The translations under genes were made by a program, and so were the position numbers. A DNA stretch of 52,628 bases from an uncultured Bacteroidales bacterium (lineage in GTDB: Bacteria; Bacteroidota; Bacteroidia; Bacteroidales; Bacteroidaceae). Below, piece by piece: positions 33,585 to 42,043 of the stretch. The notes beneath the pieces were generated by a model. It was not told the origin of the DNA and did no database searches. It worked only from the letters and a program-made list of their open reading frames with translations. Every line of letters starts with the position of its first letter. The first letter of the stretch is position 1. The stretch is from positions 1-52,628 of the forward strand of contig CADAJS010000019.1 in assembly GCA_902788315.1 (NCBI GenBank), written 5' to 3'.

Positions 33585-34682
33585 ATGAAATTACACCTCC
33601 TACTTCCACTTCTCCTCTTCCCGCTTCTTATGGCAGGGCAGCCCCGCTTCGTTCCCGATGCAGAGATAGTCAAGGTGGGTGAGGTGCAGTTCCAGACGCC
33701 GCGACGCATTTCCTTCGGCTTTGCCAATAAGGGCGACGCGCCGCTGCATATACTCTCTGTGAAGCCTTCCTGTGGATGCCTCGATGTCGTTTTTCCTACC
33801 GAGCCGATAGCCGCTGGCGGGCGGGGCGAGATACAGGTTACCTACGATGCCCGCATGCTGGGTACGTTCTATAAAGACCTGCTTGTCACCACCGATGCCT
33901 CTGCCGAGCCTGTCTGCTTGGCCATGCAGGGCTGTGTAGTCACCGAGGTGCATGATTTCAGCGAGGGATATCCCATCGACCTCGGTAATGTGCGTATGAG
34001 CACGAACGACCTGGAGTTTGACGATGTCAACATGGGAGACCACCCCAGCGTGGAACTCCGTCTGGTGAATACCGAGAAGACTCCCTTCCATCCCGAACTG
34101 ATGCATCTGCCGCCATATATTACGGCTCATTACTTGCCCGAATCCATTCCGGCAGGTCGTTCCGGCATCATACGCCTCGAGCTGTCCAGTGACAAACTGC
34201 CCACCCTGGGACTCAACCAGACTCGCGTCTATCTGGCCCGCTACTTGGGAGATAAGGTGGGCGATGCCAACGAGATTCAACTCTCGGCGGTCCTCCTGCC
34301 CGACTTCTCGTCGCTCACCCCTGAGCAACGAGAAAATGCTCCCAGCATGCAACTGAGCCCTGCCGAGGCCGATAGCATGTTTGTCGTACTCCGTCCTGGA
34401 CGTAAACAGATGCAGTACGCCGTGGTTACCATTGCAAATCGTGGACGCAGTCCTCTCGAGGTGCAACAGGTGCAGGTGTTCAATGAGGCACTCAGTGTTT
34501 CGCTGGGCAACCGTACCATCAAGCCCGGCAAGCAGACCAAACTGAAAATCATGCTGCATCCCGATAGGTTGCAGCGTGCTAAGAGTCGCCCTCGCGTGCT
34601 ATTGATAACCAACGACCCATCGCACGCCAAGGCCGTAATCCATGTGGCCCCCTCTCCGGTTCCTGCCCAAGGGAAAGAGTAA
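33585..34682 (+). CDS. DUF1573-domain exported protein
   Basis: 365 residues, signal peptide (MKLHLLLPLLLFPLLMAGQP). Contains immunoglobulin-like modules of the DUF1573 type: FGFANKGDAPLHILSVKPSC followed by GCLDV is the characteristic strand pair, with PIAAGGRGEIQVTYDAR next. A second, weaker module follows (SVELRLVNTEKTPFHPELMH), and a third near 270-355 (YAVVTIANRGRSPLEVQQVQ). Periplasmic or surface location likely; function unknown. Confidence 0.82.
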   Translation: MKLHLLLPLLLFPLLMAGQPRFVPDAEIVKVGEVQFQTPRRISFGFANKGDAPLHILSVKPSCGCLDVVFPTEPIAAGGRGEIQVTYDARMLGTFYKDLLVTTDASAEPVCLAMQGCVVTEVHDFSEGYPIDLGNVRMSTNDLEFDDVNMGDHPSVELRLVNTEKTPFHPELMHLPPYITAHYLPESIPAGRSGIIRLELSSDKLPTLGLNQTRVYLARYLGDKVGDANEIQLSAVLLPDFSSLTPEQRENAPSMQLSPAEADSMFVVLRPGRKQMQYAVVTIANRGRSPLEVQQVQVFNEALSVSLGNRTIKPGKQTKLKIMLHPDRLQRAKSRPRVLLITNDPSHAKAVIHVAPSPVPAQGKE

Positions 34683-34805
34683 GGTGGCAGCCATGACTCT
34701 TATTCGGAAACTGATAATAATAAGTAATAAAACATACGCCTCTTGTCGTGAAGCCCTCCCACAGAAGGTTGGAGGATGTCATGGGGGGCATAATTCTTTA
34801 TCATC

Positions 34806-35903
34806 GTGGAGCATCCAGAGAATAGTCCCGAGTATGCAGGACTGACAGTGAACAGTGGTGTGGCACCGGTTTCGAACATCAATCCTTACCTGCAGCGCGG
34901 TCGTTTTGCCCGCAAGCACCTTACGGCTGCCGACTATGTCGAGGGCATCCTGCGTGGCGACGTCACCATACTGGGTCAGGCCGTGACACTTGTGGAGAGT
35001 ACTGTTCCTGAGCATCAGCAGATGGCTCAGGAGGTCATCGAGAAATGTCTGCCCCATTCGGGGCGTAGCATCCGAGTGGGCATCAGCGGTGTGCCGGGAG
35101 CCGGAAAGAGCACCAGCATTGACGAATTTGGCATCCACCTGCTCAAGGAACATGGAGGCAAGCTGGCCGTCCTGGCCATCGACCCAAGCAGCGAGCGCAC
35201 CAAAGGCAGCATCCTGGGCGACAAGACACGCATGGAGAAACTCTCCGTTCACCCAGACTCCTTCATCCGCCCCAGCCCCTCGGCCGGCAGCCTGGGAGGC
35301 GTGGCACGCAAGACGCGCGAGACCATCGTCCTGTGCGAAGCTGCCGGTTTCGACAAGATTCTCGTGGAAACAGTCGGGGTGGGGCAGAGCGAGACGGCCT
35401 GTCATTCGATGGTCGATTTCTTCCTGCTCATCCAGCTGGCTGGCACGGGCGACGAGTTGCAGGGCATCAAACGTGGTATCATGGAGATGGCCGACGGCAT
35501 CGTCATCAATAAGTGCGACGGAAACAATGTAGACAAGTGTCATCTGGCTGCCACACAGTTCCGCAACGCACTCCACCTCTTCCCCATGCCCGAGAGCGGG
35601 TGGCTCCCTCAGGTGCTCACGTACAGCGGTTTCTATGGCTATGGCATCAAGGAGGTCTGGGACATGGTGTATAAGTACATCGATTTCGTAAAGGCAAACG
35701 GCTACTTTGACCATCGGCGTAACGAGCAGGCCAAGTACTGGATGTACGAGAGCATCAAGGAACAGCTCCACAACAGCTTCTTCCAGAATCCTACCATCGC
35801 AGATATGCTTGTGGCCGAGGAACGTGCAGTGCTGGACGGGCAGAAGACATCATTTATCGCCGCCAAACAGCTCCTCGACGCCTACTTCGCCCTAATTCAT
35901 TAA
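34806..35903 (+). CDS. meaB: Methylmalonyl-CoA mutase-associated GTPase MeaB
   Basis: 365 residues, G3E-family GTPase that loads and protects the B12 cofactor of methylmalonyl-CoA mutase. The Walker A GVPGAGKST (about 97-105), LAIDPSSERTKGSILGDKTR, ETVGVGQSE and the NKCDG specificity motif are all intact. The mutase itself (mutA/mutB) is not in the window. Last plus-strand gene before a convergent junction. Confidence 0.95.
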   Translation: MEHPENSPEYAGLTVNSGVAPVSNINPYLQRGRFARKHLTAADYVEGILRGDVTILGQAVTLVESTVPEHQQMAQEVIEKCLPHSGRSIRVGISGVPGAGKSTSIDEFGIHLLKEHGGKLAVLAIDPSSERTKGSILGDKTRMEKLSVHPDSFIRPSPSAGSLGGVARKTRETIVLCEAAGFDKILVETVGVGQSETACHSMVDFFLLIQLAGTGDELQGIKRGIMEMADGIVINKCDGNNVDKCHLAATQFRNALHLFPMPESGWLPQVLTYSGFYGYGIKEVWDMVYKYIDFVKANGYFDHRRNEQAKYWMYESIKEQLHNSFFQNPTIADMLVAEERAVLDGQKTSFIAAKQLLDAYFALIH

Positions 35904-35972
35904 GGCTTGTCATTACTTAAGTTTCGGGAGCTCTTAACTCGCCATTATTTCCCATGACGTGTTCCTGTGGAC

Positions 35973-36034
35973 TTTATCACGTGTGATAAACTTTTTTATC
36001 ACGCGTGATAAACTATTTTATCATGTGTGATAAA
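35973..36034. repeat. Three 18-bp palindromes at exact 22-bp spacing, convergent junction
   Basis: TTTATCACGTGTGATAAA (35973), TTTATCACGCGTGATAAA (35995) and TTTATCATGTGTGATAAA (36017). The arms are conserved while the centre changes. The first is followed by CTTTTTT and could act as a terminator for meaB. The design matches the CCCAC-GT-GTGGG palindromes at 13614 and 49544. Confidence 0.9.
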
Positions 36035-36047
36035 GCGCTGCGCGGCA

Positions 36048-36071
36048 CGTTATGTAACTCGACACATAACG
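36048..36071 (-). terminator. Hairpin after ispH
   Basis: Inverted repeat CGTTATGT/ACATAACG with an eight-base loop, 18 bases beyond the ispH stop on the minus strand. No T tract, so termination is uncertain. Confidence 0.45.
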
Positions 36072-36088
36072 CTATTGACCGATTCGGG

Positions 36089-36946
36089 TTAAATTGAACG
36101 AATATAATCCCGGCACTCCTCCATGAGCCAGCGTGGCGTGCTGGTGGCACCGCTGATGCCCACGCTGCGGCAATCATGTAGCCAGGCAAAATCTATTTCG
36201 TGTGCCGATTCAATCATGAAGGAACGAGGGTTCACGCGCTGGCATTCTTTGAACAGGACGCGGCCGTTGCTACTCTTCTTGCCGCAGACGAAGAGAATGA
36301 CGTCATGTCGGGCAGCGAACTCGCGCACGCGGGGAATCTGGTTGGCCACCTGACGGCAAATCGTGTCGAAGTACGTGAAGTGAGCCTCCGGGCTGATGTG
36401 CTGCTGGATATATTCGACGATGCGGCGGAATCCGTCCAGTGGCTTGGTGGTCTGCGAGTAGAGATAGATGTCGCGCGAGAAGTCAAGCGTCTGTACCTCC
36501 TCGGGCGACTCGATGACGATGGCTGTTCCCTCGGTCTGTCCCACGAGACCCAGCACCTCGGCGTGACCCTTCTCCCCGAAGATGACAATCTGCTGGGAAT
36601 GCATCTTGTCCGCGTCGTACTGCTGCTTGATACGTTTCTGCAGGTGGAGCACTACGGGACACGTGGCATCGATAATCTGGATGTGGTTCTGTGTGGCAGT
36701 CTCGTAGGTGCTGGGCGGTTCGCCGTGGGCACGCAGCAGTACTTTCGTGTCTCGGATATGCCGGAGGTCATCGTGATTGATGGTGTGCAGCCCCATTCGT
36801 TGCAGGCGCTCACACTCCTGCCCGTTGTGGACGATGTCGCCCAAGCAGTAGAGCGTGCCTTCGGTGGCGAGCTCTTCCTCGGCCTTCCCGATGGCGCGTG
36901 TCACGCCGAAGCAGAAGCCGGAATCCTGGTCAATCTCTATGTTCAT
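36089..36946 (-). CDS. ispH: 4-hydroxy-3-methylbut-2-enyl diphosphate reductase
   Basis: 285 residues. Start at the ATG at 36946 ([15 protein letters not shown]), overlapping the cmk stop by four bases; an upstream in-frame GTG/ATG at 36985 is inside cmk. The three iron-sulfur cysteines are at 12 (GFCFGV), 96 (DATCPVV) and 197 (DTICRQ), the same positions as in the Escherichia coli enzyme. It makes IPP and DMAPP in the last step of the MEP isoprenoid pathway, supplying the polyprenyl synthase and UppS in the same window. Confidence 0.96.
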   Translation of the reverse strand: MNIEIDQDSGFCFGVTRAIGKAEEELATEGTLYCLGDIVHNGQECERLQRMGLHTINHDDLRHIRDTKVLLRAHGEPPSTYETATQNHIQIIDATCPVVLHLQKRIKQQYDADKMHSQQIVIFGEKGHAEVLGLVGQTEGTAIVIESPEEVQTLDFSRDIYLYSQTTKPLDGFRRIVEYIQQHISPEAHFTYFDTICRQVANQIPRVREFAARHDVILFVCGKKSSNGRVLFKECQRVNPRSFMIESAHEIDFAWLHDCRSVGISGATSTPRWLMEECRDYIRSI

Positions 36947-37635
36947 TCTTCGCCGGCCACTCGTCTGTATTGTTCCAGCAACCATTGTTTCTGCTCCTCG
37001 ATGCTGAGGTGGCTGTTGTCGAGCACAATGGCATCTGGTGCCTGTCGCAGAGGGCTGATCTCACGTGTGGAGTCGATGCGGTCTCGCTCCTCGACGTTGT
37101 GCAATATCTCGTCGTAGTCGCATTCCTCGCCCTTGGCGCGTAGTTCGTCATAGCGTCGCTGGGCACGGATGGCTGCGCTGGCGGTGACGAAGACCTTCAG
37201 TTCTGCGTCGGGGAAGACCACGGTGCCGATATCGCGTCCGTCCATGATGACTCCTTTGGCCTTGCCCATGAGACGCTGCTGGTCCACCATGGCTTCGCGT
37301 ACGAACGCCAAAGCGGCCACGCGGCTCACATGTTGTGATACCTCGAGGGAGCGTATCTCGCGTTCGACACATTCGTCGCCCAGATAGGTGTCGGGGCGTC
37401 CTGTCTCGGTATTGAGGCGGAAACTGATGGCGATGTCGCCCATACGGCGGCGCAGGTTCGCCTCATCGATGCCGGCTTCGGAAACCAACCCGGCGCGCAG
37501 GGCGAAGAGCGTTACGGCGCGGTACATAGCGCCCGTGTCGATATAGACATAGCCTATCTCTCGTGCCAGGTCCTTGGCCATGGTGCTCTTTCCGCACGAG
37601 GAGTGTCCGTCGATGGCAATTGTGATTCGTTTCAT
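36943..37635 (-). CDS. cmk: Cytidylate kinase
   Basis: 230 residues. P-loop [15 protein letters not shown] at the start (about 10-24), [17 protein letters not shown], and [17 protein letters not shown] in the core. Phosphorylates CMP and dCMP. The cmk-ispH pair with four-base overlap is a recurring Bacteroidetes arrangement. Upstream by 21 bases is porQ. Confidence 0.96.
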   Translation of the reverse strand: MKRITIAIDGHSSCGKSTMAKDLAREIGYVYIDTGAMYRAVTLFALRAGLVSEAGIDEANLRRRMGDIAISFRLNTETGRPDTYLGDECVEREIRSLEVSQHVSRVAALAFVREAMVDQQRLMGKAKGVIMDGRDIGTVVFPDAELKVFVTASAAIRAQRRYDELRAKGEECDYDEILHNVEERDRIDSTREISPLRQAPDAIVLDNSHLSIEEQKQWLLEQYRRVAGEE

Positions 37636-37656
37636 GTCAGTGTGTGTCTTGCTACA

Positions 37657-38631
37657 TTATTTTATCGCGTACGCGAGGGAGAAGGAGAGCGTGGGCGCTC
37701 CCATGTGGTATTTGGCATAGGCCAGGCCGGCCTTGATGCGCTTGAGTTGCAGTCCGGCACCGAAGCTGAGGCCGGCGGCATGCGATGAACCGGCAGCCTT
37801 CATCTCATTAGCCCGGCGGAAGTTATATCCGGCAGCAATGTAGAAGAGCTGTGAGGGACGCAGGTCCACCCCCAGGCAGAGATGGTTCATCAGGATGCGT
37901 CCGGCACTCATCGAGCTGCCGCTGTAGAAGTCGCTTTTCTTCCAGCGGGTGAGGTCAGCCATTGTGAGAGAAACTGCAATGGGCGCATGGGAAAGCCCCT
38001 TGGTGAAGCCCACCTCGAGGTCGAAGGGCAGGCGTTCGTGGTGGTCAGCGAAGGCTTTCACCTGTCCGCCCAGGTTGCGTGCCACGGCCGAGAGCGAGAA
38101 GTCATGCTCCTCAAGGAAATAGTTCAGCCCCAAGTCCACGGCCAGGGCACACGAGGTGAACTCGCCATAGTGGGAATAGATGAACTTGCCTGTAGCTCCG
38201 CCCACCCATCGATCGCTCAGCGCATAGCTGTACATGCCACTGAGGCACATGTCCAGGGCGCGCATGTCGCCGATGACTTCGCCCGTGGCCAGCGTCTCCT
38301 TCATGGAGCCGTAGCCGACGAATTGGGCATGTGCTCCCCATGTGCCGCGCTCGCCAGCCACCTGGGCATAGGATGCACTACCTGCTCGGCTTCCCTTCAT
38401 GTAGGTCATGAAGTTGAGGCCCAGCGTGCGGTCGCTGACGCCGGAGAGCAGGGCTGGATTCTGAGAGATGAGTGAGATGTCGTCCTCGATGAGCGAGATG
38501 TTGCGTCCGCCCAGCGCAGTGCTGTGCGACGACACGGGCAGATTGAGGAAATTGAAGACACTCGTCGACTCCTGGCCGAAGACGGTGCTGCATGCTCCCG
38601 TGGACAATACGATGAGAAGCAGGACCTGCAT
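37657..38631 (-). CDS. porQ: Type IX secretion system protein PorQ
   Basis: 324 residues from the ATG at 38631, which directly begins a signal peptide (MQVLLLIVLSTGACSTVFGQ). The upstream in-frame ATG at 38745 is less likely because it adds about 38 low-complexity residues encoded by a tandem repeat. The body is a FadL/PorV-like barrel with the family opening FNFLNLPVSSHSTALGGRNI and DDISLISQNPALLS, and ends in a hydrophobic strand (LSFSLAYAIK). PorQ is an outer-membrane T9SS component thought to work with the sortase PorZ. It pairs with the T9SS-type cargo at 2204-8608. Confidence 0.85.
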   Translation of the reverse strand: MQVLLLIVLSTGACSTVFGQESTSVFNFLNLPVSSHSTALGGRNISLIEDDISLISQNPALLSGVSDRTLGLNFMTYMKGSRAGSASYAQVAGERGTWGAHAQFVGYGSMKETLATGEVIGDMRALDMCLSGMYSYALSDRWVGGATGKFIYSHYGEFTSCALAVDLGLNYFLEEHDFSLSAVARNLGGQVKAFADHHERLPFDLEVGFTKGLSHAPIAVSLTMADLTRWKKSDFYSGSSMSAGRILMNHLCLGVDLRPSQLFYIAAGYNFRRANEMKAAGSSHAAGLSFGAGLQLKRIKAGLAYAKYHMGAPTLSFSLAYAIK

Positions 38632-38650
38632 GGCTACAGATCCTATTGCG

Positions 38651-38720
38651 GATGGAGCGTGCTGCGTAGAGCGATGAGGCGTGCTACGTAGAGCGATGGG
38701 ACGTGCTGCTCCTTCGGATG
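38651..38720 (-). repeat. 22-bp tandem repeats in the porQ leader
   Basis: Three units start at 38651, 38673 and 38695, followed by GATG at 38717, all 22 bases apart and all beginning GATG(G/A)(A/G)(G/A)CGTGCT. Two carry GTAGAGC at their end. The GATGGAGC(G/A)(T/C)GCT start and 22-bp step are the same as in the ribD array at 24143. Confidence 0.8.
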
Positions 38721-38773
38721 TAATATGATGCGTTTTCTGGCTCAATATTTCCCTCTTTTTCGGATTTCAGCCT

Positions 38774-38781
38774 CAAAGGTA
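38774..38781 (-). promoter_or_regulatory. -7 element of porQ promoter
   Basis: TACCTTTG on minus, about 140 bases before the porQ ATG, with the 22-bp repeats falling in the resulting leader. No good -33 match at 19-21 bases. Confidence 0.45.
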
Positions 38782-38878
38782 GTGCTTTTTATGGCAAAAT
38801 GTGTGCTTTCGAGTAACAAAAAATGTGGGAAGACGAAAAAAAAGCACTCCAGTCATGCTCCATATAAAAAAAATGTGC

Positions 38879-38886
38879 TAATTTTG
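38879..38886 (+). promoter_or_regulatory. -7 element upstream of tonB
   Basis: TAATTTTG fits TAnnTTTG and lies 45 bases before the tonB ATG. No clear -33 element. Confidence 0.4.
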
Positions 38887-38931
38887 CCCCAAGTAGTAAC
38901 CCTTTTGAGGAAAAACAAGCAAATTTTAGAT

Positions 38932-39645
38932 ATGAAAACTGAAAACATCGTAACCGAGGATTTGCGCAGCCAGAAGTCGACGAATATGCTGATTGGCTAC
39001 GTGCTGGCATTGGCCGCCATGTTTGCTGCTTTCGAGTACACGCAGCGTGAGGTAAAGGTGGTCGAGACGGACAAGATCTATGACTTCCGTATGGAGGAAG
39101 ACATGATTCCCATCACGCAACAGCAGGAAGTGGTGGCCCCGCCACCAGCAGCTGCTCCCACCGTAATGGAATTCATCAACGAGGTGGAGGACGATACCGA
39201 ACTGCCCGAGGAAGAAGTGGAGACCACCGAAGAGGTGAACCAGGCCATCACGACTGTGGTGGGTACGGGAGCTCCGAGTGCTGTGGTCACCGGCCCTGTA
39301 GGACCTGTGGTCGAGGCTGACGATGACGACCGCATTTACGATATCGTGGAGGAGAATGCTCAGTTCCCCGGTGGTGACGAGGCTTGCCTCAAGTGGCTGG
39401 CCGAGCACATCAAGTACCCTTCCATCTGCCAGGAGCAGGGAGTGCAGGGACGTGTCATCGTGTCCTTCGTGGTGAACAAGGATGGTTCCATCGTCGATGT
39501 GAACACACTGCGTTCGCCGGACGCCAACCTGACGAAGGAGGCTGAGCGCGTGGTGAAGATGATGCCCAAGTGGAAGCCCGCACGTCAGGGTAACAAGACC
39601 GTACGTTCGCGCTTCAACCTGCCGGTGCTCTTCCGTCTGAACTAA
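38932..39645 (+). CDS. tonB: TonB-family energy transducer
   Basis: 237 residues from the ATG at 38932 (MKTENIVTEDLRSQKSTNML); upstream in-frame ATGs only add Lys-rich leader text. One membrane segment (about 24-42), a Pro/Glu-rich periplasmic spacer (EVVAPPPAAAPTVMEFINEV, acidic run after it) and a C-terminal TonB domain (about 140-237). That domain is nearly the same as in the gene at 14293-14979. It probably couples proton-motive force to outer-membrane receptors, with the ExbB/ExbD genes at 42044-44529. A strong hairpin follows. Confidence 0.92.
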   Translation: MKTENIVTEDLRSQKSTNMLIGYVLALAAMFAAFEYTQREVKVVETDKIYDFRMEEDMIPITQQQEVVAPPPAAAPTVMEFINEVEDDTELPEEEVETTEEVNQAITTVVGTGAPSAVVTGPVGPVVEADDDDRIYDIVEENAQFPGGDEACLKWLAEHIKYPSICQEQGVQGRVIVSFVVNKDGSIVDVNTLRSPDANLTKEAERVVKMMPKWKPARQGNKTVRSRFNLPVLFRLN

Positions 39646-39665
39646 ATAGAAAGACGATATCCCAA

Positions 39666-39719
39666 CCAGACATCCCGAGGCTGCTCCCCGCATAGGGTGG
39701 GCAGCCTCGCGCTGTCTGG
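39666..39719 (+). terminator. Strong two-part hairpin after tonB
   Basis: CCAGACA/TGTCTGG outer stem and GAGGCTGC/GCAGCCTC inner stem with symmetric four-base internal loops, starting 21 bases after the tonB stop. No T tract, but the stability suggests a terminator or 3' protection. Confidence 0.65.
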
Positions 39720-39792
39720 TGCAATGCATGCGAATTCGAGGTGAATGCCACCTCTCATCTACATTAATATATATAGCACACATTGGCTCACT

Positions 39793-40758
39793 ATGTATTC
39801 CAGCGACGAACTGCTTCAAAAGGTAAATGCTGCACTTCACACAAATACCTTCCACCGCCAACCCGAGACACTCTACGAACCCATTCGATACGCTCTCTCT
39901 ATGGGGGGCAAACGGTTGCGCCCGGTACTCCTGCTCATGGCCTACAACCTATATCGTGACGACGTGACTCCAGCCCTGAATACAGCCCTCGGCGTGGAGA
40001 CGTATCACAATTTCACCCTCCTGCATGACGACCTTATGGACCGTGCCGAGTATCGGCGTGGAAAACCCTGTGTACATCGTGTGTGGAACGACAATGCGGC
40101 CATCATGAGCGGCGACACCATGCTGATGTTGGCCGCACGCCATGTGGCTCAGACCGGCATGTTCAATCTCATGGACTACTTCCTCGACATAGCCGTGCAA
40201 GTATATGAGGGACAGCAATACGATATGGAGTTCGAAACACGTAACGACGTCGCCGAGGATGAATATATGGAGATGATCCGGATGAAAACCTCGGTGCTTC
40301 TGGCTGGTGCACTCAAGTTGGGTGCCATGCAGGCTGATGCTCCGCTGTCTGATCAGGAAGCACTCTATGCCTTCGGAGAGAAACTTGGCCTTGCTTTCCA
40401 ACTGCAAGATGACTATCTGGATGTCTATGGCGATTTTGCTACGTTCGGCAAGCGTCCGGGTGGCGACATACTCTGCAACAAGAAGACGTTCATGCTCATC
40501 AATGCCCTGCGCATGGCCACGCCGGCACAGCATGCCCTGCTACAGCACTGGCTCGATGCCACCGACTATGACCCGGCAGAGAAAGTGAGTGCGGTCACCG
40601 GATTGTATGACGAGATTGGCGTGGCTGCAGTGGCTCGCCATAAGATGGATGAATGCTATGCCTTGGCCGAACAGTCTCTGGCTCGGGTGGACGTGGCAGA
40701 AGAACGGAAGCAGATACTCCTCCAATACGCCCGTAGCATGATGAACCGCGAGGCATGA
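39793..40758 (+). CDS. Polyprenyl (farnesyl/octaprenyl-type) diphosphate synthase
   Basis: 321 residues from MYSSDELLQKVNAALHTNTF at 39793; the open frame begins earlier at 39745 with unlikely hydrophobic text. The first Asp-rich motif HDDLMDRAEYRRG and second motif QLQDDYLDVYGD (about 217-228) are intact, and GGKRLRPVLLLMA matches the family. All-trans prenyl chain synthesis from IPP. Chain length (farnesyl versus longer) cannot be assigned safely. The stop overlaps the ATG of the tatD frame. Confidence 0.93.
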   Translation: MYSSDELLQKVNAALHTNTFHRQPETLYEPIRYALSMGGKRLRPVLLLMAYNLYRDDVTPALNTALGVETYHNFTLLHDDLMDRAEYRRGKPCVHRVWNDNAAIMSGDTMLMLAARHVAQTGMFNLMDYFLDIAVQVYEGQQYDMEFETRNDVAEDEYMEMIRMKTSVLLAGALKLGAMQADAPLSDQEALYAFGEKLGLAFQLQDDYLDVYGDFATFGKRPGGDILCNKKTFMLINALRMATPAQHALLQHWLDATDYDPAEKVSAVTGLYDEIGVAAVARHKMDECYALAEQSLARVDVAEERKQILLQYARSMMNREA

Positions 40759-40802
40759 ACCTCCCCCACGACATTTTCCTTTATCCCCCCATCCATCCGA
40801 CA

Positions 40803-41582
40803 ATGACCGACACACACAGCCATATCTACGGACCTGAATTCTCCGAAGACATCGACGAAGTCATCGCTCGTGCCCGAAATGCTGGCGTGACACGCATCCT
40901 GCTGCCGAATATCAATCGCGACAGCATTCAGCCGATGCTTAATCTCAGTCATGCTCACCCTGGCTTTCTCTATCCCATGATGGGACTCCATCCCGAAGAT
41001 GTCACAGCGGGATATTCTGCAGTGCTCGACGAAATGGAACGTCTCCTTCTTCAGCCTGGTAACCTCTATGTGGCCATAGGTGAGGTGGGGCTGGATTTTT
41101 ACTGGGACACCACCTTCCGTGACGAACAGTTGTGCGCCTTCCGTCGTCAGGTGGAGTGGGCTGTGCGCTACCGTCTGCCACTCATGATTCATTGTCGCGC
41201 TGCTCATCGCGAGATGGTGAACATTCTGAAAGACTATCGCCACGAATCACTCAAGGGTGTCTTTCACTGCTTTGGCGGAACGCTCGATGAAGCTCAGGAA
41301 CTGCTTTCTTTTCCCGGTTTTGCCCTCGGCATCGGCGGACTCGTCACCTTCAAGAAGTCTCCGTTACCCGATGTCCTCACCCATGTTCCGCTGAATCGGA
41401 TTGTCTTGGAGACAGACGCTCCCTATCTTGCCCCTACCCCCCATCGGGGGCGTCGGAACGAGAGTGCTTACGTCGCTCTCACGCGCGATACACTCGCACA
41501 TATATATAAGGTATCGCCCGAGGCGGTCGATTCCTGCACAGACGACACCGTTCTGCGCATTTTTAATCGACTTAAAGAGTGA
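40803..41582 (+). CDS. tatD: TatD-family metal-dependent DNase
   Basis: 259 residues from MTDTHSHIYG at 40803, which fits the family (M-x-D-T/S-H-x-H). An ATG at 40755 overlapping the upstream stop would add 16 residues and is possible. Metal ligands are visible in DTHSHIY, GEVGLDFYWD, LMIHCR and ETDAPYLAP, and GVFHCFGG is present. Probably a hydrolase acting on DNA or other substrates in repair or turnover. The hairpin-like CCCCCCATCGGGGG in its 3' part encodes the family's normal PHRGRRN, so it is coding. Confidence 0.93.
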   Translation: MTDTHSHIYGPEFSEDIDEVIARARNAGVTRILLPNINRDSIQPMLNLSHAHPGFLYPMMGLHPEDVTAGYSAVLDEMERLLLQPGNLYVAIGEVGLDFYWDTTFRDEQLCAFRRQVEWAVRYRLPLMIHCRAAHREMVNILKDYRHESLKGVFHCFGGTLDEAQELLSFPGFALGIGGLVTFKKSPLPDVLTHVPLNRIVLETDAPYLAPTPHRGRRNESAYVALTRDTLAHIYKVSPEAVDSCTDDTVLRIFNRLKE

Positions 41583-41716
41583 TTCACGCCATGAATTAGA
41601 AAAATCATGCCGAAACACGAAACTTTTTTCGCCGAAATTATGGCGTTCTACAAAAAAAAGGGTATTTTTGTAACCGAAAAGTGTCAGAATACCTCTTTTG
41701 GGAGGAAAAAATGACT

Positions 41717-41804
41717 GGAGAGATGCTCGAGTGGCTGAAGAGGCACGCCTGGAAAGCGTGTAACCGTCAAAAGCGGTTCCGGGGTTCGAATCCCCGTCTC
41801 TCCG
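41717..41804 (+). tRNA. tRNA-Ser (GGA anticodon)
   Basis: Class II cloverleaf: acceptor GGAGAGA/TCTCTCC, anticodon arm CACGC-CTGGAAA-GCGTG (anticodon GGA), long variable arm and T arm GGGGTTCGAATCCCC. CCA is not fully encoded (G then CA). TATTTTTG, a possible -7 element, lies at 41663-41670. Confidence 0.95.
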
Positions 41805-41948
41805 CAGGAGAAAAGAAGGATTCAAAGCACGATGAGACGAAAGCCTCGAGGGTTCGAATCCCCGTCTCTCCGCAAGGAGAAAAGAAGGATTCAAAGCACG
41901 ATGAGGCGAAAGCCTCGGGGTTCGGATCCCCGTCTCTCCGCAGGAGAA
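41782..41948 (+). repeat. Two extra copies of the tRNA-Ser 3' end at 68-bp period
   Basis: The T arm plus acceptor 3' strand GGGTTCGAATCCCCGTCTCTCCGCA-type sequence at 41782-41806 recurs at 41850-41874 and (one base changed) at 41918-41942. The 43-base spacers between are also nearly identical and contain a hairpin GAGGC-GAAA-GCCTC in the second spacer. The copies lack a 5' tRNA half, so they are not tRNA genes. Confidence 0.9.
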
Positions 41949-42043
41949 TATGTGTGGAGAACGGCTCCCACAAATTGATGTTACTTTAGAAAATGATAAT
42001 TAAATAATAAAAAACAATTAACCAATCTAAAAAACTACAAACA

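Noticed and set aside
41430..41450. CCCCCCATCGGGGG hairpin as a mobile repeat inside tatD
   Set aside because: It encodes the normal TatD segment before RNES, so it is explained by coding.
41840..41942. Two further tRNA-Ser genes
   Set aside because: Only the T arm and acceptor 3' strand are present; the D arm, anticodon arm and 5' acceptor are missing.
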